NCBI GenBank assembly: GCA_006384855.1
Contig: VCJN01000956.1
Coordinates: forward strand, 1-64,000
Direction: 5' to 3'
From: Tetraselmis striata
Taxonomy: Eukaryota > Chlorophyta > Chlorodendrophyceae > Chlorodendrales > Chlorodendraceae
Length of the DNA: 64,000 nucleotides
Shown here one piece after another: positions 59,526 to 64,000 of this stretch. Each line of letters opens with the position of its first letter. Positions within the stretch are counted from its first letter, which is position 1. The notes under the pieces were generated by a model. The model was not told the DNA's origin and did no database searches. It was given only the letters and a program-made list of their open reading frames with translations. A program made the translations under genes and the position numbers.

Positions 59526-62500
59526 ATGTCGAGCGGCTTCTCCTCCTTCCTGACGCGCGGCGAGGACGGCATCTGGCGCCGCCGCACCTCTCCCAAGCGC
59601 AGCAGCCGCTCGCGCAGCGGCGCCTCCGGCCCCTACGGCGCCACCACCACCGACTACGACGTCAAGACCTTCAGCCAGGGTCATTACAACTGTGCGCCCC
59701 CCCCTCCTCCCTCCCCTCCCCCCTCCTCCCTCCCCACACCCCCTCTCGCCCCAGTCCCACCCTCCCAGTCATTCACTTCACACGCTACCCTTCCCTCTTC
59801 CCCCACCATAACCCCAGCGCCGGTGAGTCCTCGCCTACTAGTGAAAGACCCTGGTCCTAACCAGAGATGTGCACGACCCTGGAGGTGGAATTCCAGCACA
59901 GCATAATTTATCAGCATAAGAAAACTTAGCGCAGTTGGTTAGACGTAAAGACATGGCTACGTGGCATTTGTTAGGTTGCGGGGTTGGGTTCCGTGTGAGA
60001 TAGACAAGGTTTGCACAGTAAGCATGTATATGTGACTACCGGGGACGCGAGGCATGCGGATGCCGTGCATGTGATGGCAAGATCATGGCATGTGGAATGA
60101 GTGGAACCGCCATATTTAGATGCCTGGCCCAAATCTGCGGATTTACTCACGTACACATGCTCGCACGTTTCTGCTATCATATGCCCTACCCTTTTCATGG
60201 AGCTGCGTGTAGGAGTATTGTATTCTATGTCTTCTATGTCACAGACCCAGACCCAGACACACAGACAGATACGAAGATTCATGTATGTATGTATGTATGT
60301 ATGTATGTATGCAGGCGTGTTATGCCCCGTACTGCCTACCCACATGTCTTTGTCAGTGGCATCAACGTTGGGGAAGGGGGGTGGGGAGGGGCGCGACTAA
60401 CCTCACACTCTCTCTCACTCTCATGCCCGCTTTGTCTCGCGCGGCCCCGCAGTCGCAGGCCCGCGCCCGCCGGATGGCAACCACCCCTCGCCGCCCGCAG
60501 GGCCGCGGCCGCCCACTGCGGACAGACCGGCCAGCGGCATCCGCACCGCCGTGGGCTACCATTCGCGCCGTCTGGTGGAGGCCGGCGCCGGCAGCAGCCC
60601 GTACCGGCAGTCGTATGCCGAGTCAGGTGGGGCCTCTGCCCCCTTTCCCTCGTTGCGTGACCTCCCCCAGCGCCTGCTCCCTCCTCGCTGCCTGCACACC
60701 TATGCAGCGCTGAGCCTCCTGGAATCTGCATCCCCCCCCCTTACCCCCTTGGCGGTGTCCCAGCCGCCGCAGCGGCGGCCGCCAAGGTGTACAGCCAGTA
60801 CATGCCGCGCGGCAGCTACAATAGCCCGTACGGCGCACGCGCGCAGAGCCATGCCCACACCGCAGACGGCGCGCGGCCCGGCAGCTCGGCGGGGCCGCAC
60901 AGCGCCGCGCGCACCGCAGGCACAGAGGGGCGGCCGATGACCTCCACCAGCGGCCCGACGCACGGGCACGGTGAGCCCTCCCCCCACATCAACGCCCCCC
61001 TTTGAACTCGCTCCAACCGGAAACCCGCCCTTACTCTGGCGCTGCTCGATGTCCCTGTGAGCGAGACGGCAAGCAGCAAGTCTCATGGCCCGGGGCGGCT
61101 GTGAGGCTGGAGAGTTGGACGTGTGCTAGTGTGACCACATGCGCCCCATGAGTATAGAGGTTCATGTGGAGGGGAGCGTGATGTTGGAAGGCGGCCCAGG
61201 GGGGGGGGGGGGGGGGGGGTGGTTAGAGGTTGGACGTTGGAGGTTGGTGTTGGCGGTGCGGAGGTGAGGCTTCATGGGTGCCGGGATGTCATGGATGCGG
61301 GCAAGCTTAGAGTGGATGCCATGCGGGGGTTGCAAAGGAGAGGAAGAGGTGGGTGCGGGAAGGTGGGGCAATAAAGTACTACTAGGGGCTTAAACCCTAG
61401 CACACACCATTGCGCCCGGGAGGGTGCCGCTGTTTAGGATTTGATTCCGCTGTGCATATGTTATCACGCGTATGGACATGGCGGCCCGCATGCAGATACA
61501 CCACCGACAGACCTGCACCCGCCATTCAGTGTCAAGCCCCCCCCCCCCCCCAACCCACCACTTTCAAGCCAGAGCCTAACCCTAGTGACGTGATGGTGAA
61601 AGCGCCCTATGTGCCCTGTATCATTTGATTGGGTTCCCGGGTCGCGAGAGTGATGAGCTCTTTGCACCATCGAGCCTGAGATTCCGTGAAATCGGAACCT
61701 GAAATTTCGTACAGCGTTGTTCCCGTTTAGTCTTTGATGCCAAGCAGGCCAGCTGTCTTACGGCCCGGCTGCTGGTCAAACCCGCATATGGTCCACTAAT
61801 TAAAAAGCACCGCGTGCAGCACTCTGAAGGGCCGGAGATTCCGTGGTGTATTCACAGCGTTTTCTGGATTCTGATTAATCCTTAAATGCACACAGCATTT
61901 GCCTCTTCAGAAGGGGTCAGAGGGAGCAATACTGTGGCGTTCCCAAAGCGTGGTTGCGGTACACATGGGCCCATGTCCATGCCTCATACATATGCTAACC
62001 GGGCGCCTCCCTTTTGCCTCCCGGCTCGTGTTCCCTGTGGCGGCAGGCGCAGCCTACGCCGCCGCCGGCATCCAGTTCCGCGGCGGCAGCGGCCCGACGA
62101 GCCCCTTCCGGGCCGCGCGGTACGGCGGGCCGCCGCCCGGCGCCGTCATCGGCAGTAACGCGCCCACCTTCAGCTTTGAGGGTGGCAGCGTCAAGATGGG
62201 CTTTTCCCCCGCACCCCCCGGGCAGCGACCAGCCAGCCAGCAACAGGTGAGCCCCCCTTCGACAGTGTTCACAATGCCACATTGATGCCTGAGATCTATG
62301 GGGCAATGACGGCTGTGCATTGCATACCAACAAATACAAATGTCAACACACACACACACACACGCACACACATGTGGTTATATATGGTATGTATATACAG
62401 TTGCATTTTCCACCCATGTGTACATATATCCATGATATCCATGCGTTGATGCCCCCCCCCCTACGAACAAAGAATCAGTATCAGTATAGCCCCCAACACT

Positions 62501-63294
62501 GACCCTAAAGCCTAGACCATATAACCCAAACCGTAACACCCGTATCTCAACAAAGCCCTAATGCTTCAGGGAGTACTGCCGCATTTGGGACAGCCCCTGC
62601 ACGCACCTAGGAAACAATGTCCATGCGGGTCTCGACATATATGGGACACGCACAGAGACACATGTACATGGCGCACGCAGCCTCCACACCCGCTGAGGCG
62701 TCATGACTCTGCCCCGCCCCACAACCCCCACCTCATCTTCTCCTGTCTTCCCTCTATTCAACTGCTTGCCTGCCCCCCCTCCCCCCCCCCCCCCCTGCAT
62801 GACCTGCCCCCCCCCGCCCCCCCCCCCTCAGCACGTGAAACCCCACCTCTCCCCAATGGCATCCCAGCCTTTTACTGACGCGCCTGAACAACCGCCAAGC
62901 AGCGAGGTTTTTCGCTTAGCTGTGTGCAGCGCACACCAGGAGCGCCGGGGGGCATGCCTACAAGTCAGCACAGCCTGCGTCTGATTGAACCTGCCCGCCC
63001 CCCCGGCCCCCAACCTTTGCGCAGAAGGGCTACCAGGCTCGGCGTCAGATCTACTCCTCCCCCGGCTCAGGCTCCTCCCCATCCAGCCCCTCCCAGCCGC
63101 CGACGCAGCCACAGCGCCACGAGCCGGCGGCTGAGCCACCCTCCCCGGCCCCGAAGCCCACCACCGGCTGGGCTGAGCCCGTGGTGCTGCGGCCGCCGGA
63201 CAGCACCGCGGAGCCGGCGTCGACGGAGCACGCCCTGCGCCACACCTCCCTCACGCCTGCCAAGGTCGTGGCGGACCTGTCGCACATCCAAAAG
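59526..63294 (+). CDS. Disordered Ser/Pro/Arg-rich protein, 5' part (gene probably continues)
   Basis: Exons: 59526-59691, 60453-60626, 60764-60970, 62047-62246, 63025-63294, followed by a GT donor at 63295, so at least 339 codons with more to come outside or at the edge. The start ATG gives MSSGFSSFLTRGEDGIWRRR. The product is low in hydrophobic residues and rich in Ser, Pro, Gly and Arg, with a loosely repeated aromatic motif: ASGPYGATT, SSPYRQSYA, NSPYGARAQ, TSPFRAARYGG. The last exon starts KGYQARRQIYSS. This composition suits a scaffold or cytoskeleton-associated protein, but no domain is recognised. The ends of exon 1 and the start of exon 3 have near-equal alternatives in the same phase. 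Confidence 0.65.
60281..60311. repeat. (ATGT)n microsatellite
   Basis: About seven atgt units in the intron 59692-60452. Confidence 0.9.
61199..61219. repeat. Pure G run in intron
   Basis: About 20 G in the intron 60971-62046. Confidence 0.9.
61772..61825 (+). repeat. Short dispersed repeat shared with 39430-39485
   Basis: The words aacccgcata, ggtccactaattaaa and gcgtgcagc occur in the same order at both places, about 22 kb apart. Confidence 0.55.
62346..62372. repeat. (CA)n microsatellite
   Basis: About 13 CA units, one interrupted, in the intron 62247-63024. Confidence 0.9.
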
Positions 63295-64000
63295 GTAGCG
63301 CGCCCATGCTCAGCACGGCTACCGTATTACCCATGCTTTGTGTTCGCGCTAAAATTCTCGTTAGACCCCTCCCCCCCGCACAAAGAGAAGGACTCTATTC
63401 CCTCTGTATTCATCTTGAGACATATCAGAATACCACACAGATCTTCTGACTCGTTGGTGCAAAAGAACTGGTTATTTTTCTGACCCGCATACCCAATTTA
63501 TAAGCGTTTCGGGGTATTCAGCCGCCGCTGGCCATCTGGTCGCACCCGCCTGCACTGCCATGCCTCTTCAATGCTAACATTCACCAGCGGGATATCTAGG
63601 TATGCACTCGTGCCTGTCACACGCTGGACGGGTACCGTGGAGGCGCCCCTTTCTGACACCGGAATCAATGGATGTCGGCGTATCTGCTGTCGATGAGGTT
63701 GCTGTCGGTGGCCGTTTTATTGGTGCACGGAGTATCGAAACGGCTGGATCACAATGTGTACACTGTTCGGGCGCTGGGCTCGCGGCTGAAGCTGCGCAGG
63801 AATAGGTGTTTTTACACAGCGGATACGTAGCGTAGCCATCCCGGGACCAAAGGCGTAGCGCGCGAGGACGCGGCTGAAGTGCTCGGCCGGTTGTTATGCC
63901 CCTTTTCATCCATTCGGGTTTCTGTTCAGCTATAAGAGTATGTTTAAGATTTACCACTGGTGTCCGTTTCTGGTAGCACTGTTTGAGATTGAAACACTGA
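63295..64000. other. Intron or downstream region of the disordered-protein gene
   Basis: It starts with a GT donor. No exon with convincing splice sites was found in the remaining 700 bases; the ORF 63602-63805 could be a terminal exon but its composition is not persuasive. Confidence 0.35.

Noticed and set aside
63602..63805. Possible last exon of the disordered-protein gene
   Set aside because: No convincing acceptor in the right phase and composition unlike the earlier exons; not included in the model.

Overview
The window looks like nuclear DNA from a green alga (Chlorophyta). The genes are split by many short GT-AG introns, and several predicted products begin with plastid transit peptides. 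One gene is the phylloquinone-pathway enzyme MenA/ABC4. TGTAA motifs, the usual poly(A) signal of chlorophyte algae, follow three stop codons. Nearly all introns and spacers carry long pure C or G runs. I cannot name the species. No rRNA gene, CRISPR array or bacterial operon was seen. All exon models were assembled by hand from splice-site phase; each internal gene keeps one open frame to its stop.

Layout. 1-1126: 3' part of a membrane/coiled-coil protein gene. 3585-6696 (+): menA/ABC4, eight exons, 421 codons, apparently complete. 8202-16713 (-) and 21841-31414 (+): two divergent paralogues (17 and 15 exons; 1612 and 1684 codons). Each encodes a cytosolic EF-hand, one transmembrane helix, a large extracytoplasmic region and six WSC-like repeats. 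Their last ~2.6 kb, introns included, are nearly identical although the rest has diverged, which points to gene conversion between inverted copies. The 5.1-kb spacer between them is full of decayed repeats. 33800-35402 (+): a four-exon gene for a probably plastid-targeted protein of unknown function.

From about 36.9 to 51.3 kb the DNA is a graveyard of mobile elements: four partial copies of one gag-like element family, two of which form a 1.1-kb foldback palindrome (47871-50164), a pair of ~807-bp direct repeats that may be old LTRs, a 460-bp microsatellite and GC-rich repeats. 51740-54201 is a young LTR retrotransposon with identical 202-bp LTRs, an intact Gag with a CCHC knuckle and only a stump of pol. 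420 bp beyond it, 54619-58143 (+) is a nine-exon gene for a plastid-targeted, multi-spanning membrane protein with LEA-like repeats and an internal duplication that preserves intron positions. 59526-63294 (+) is the 5' part of a gene for a disordered Ser/Pro/Arg-rich protein that probably continues past the window.

How they fit together: MenA and at least one other product act in the plastid; the EF-hand/WSC pair look like surface proteins that could couple wall binding to calcium. This functional reading is inference. The genes do not form a pathway cluster; they are ordinary separate nuclear genes with mobile-element debris between them.
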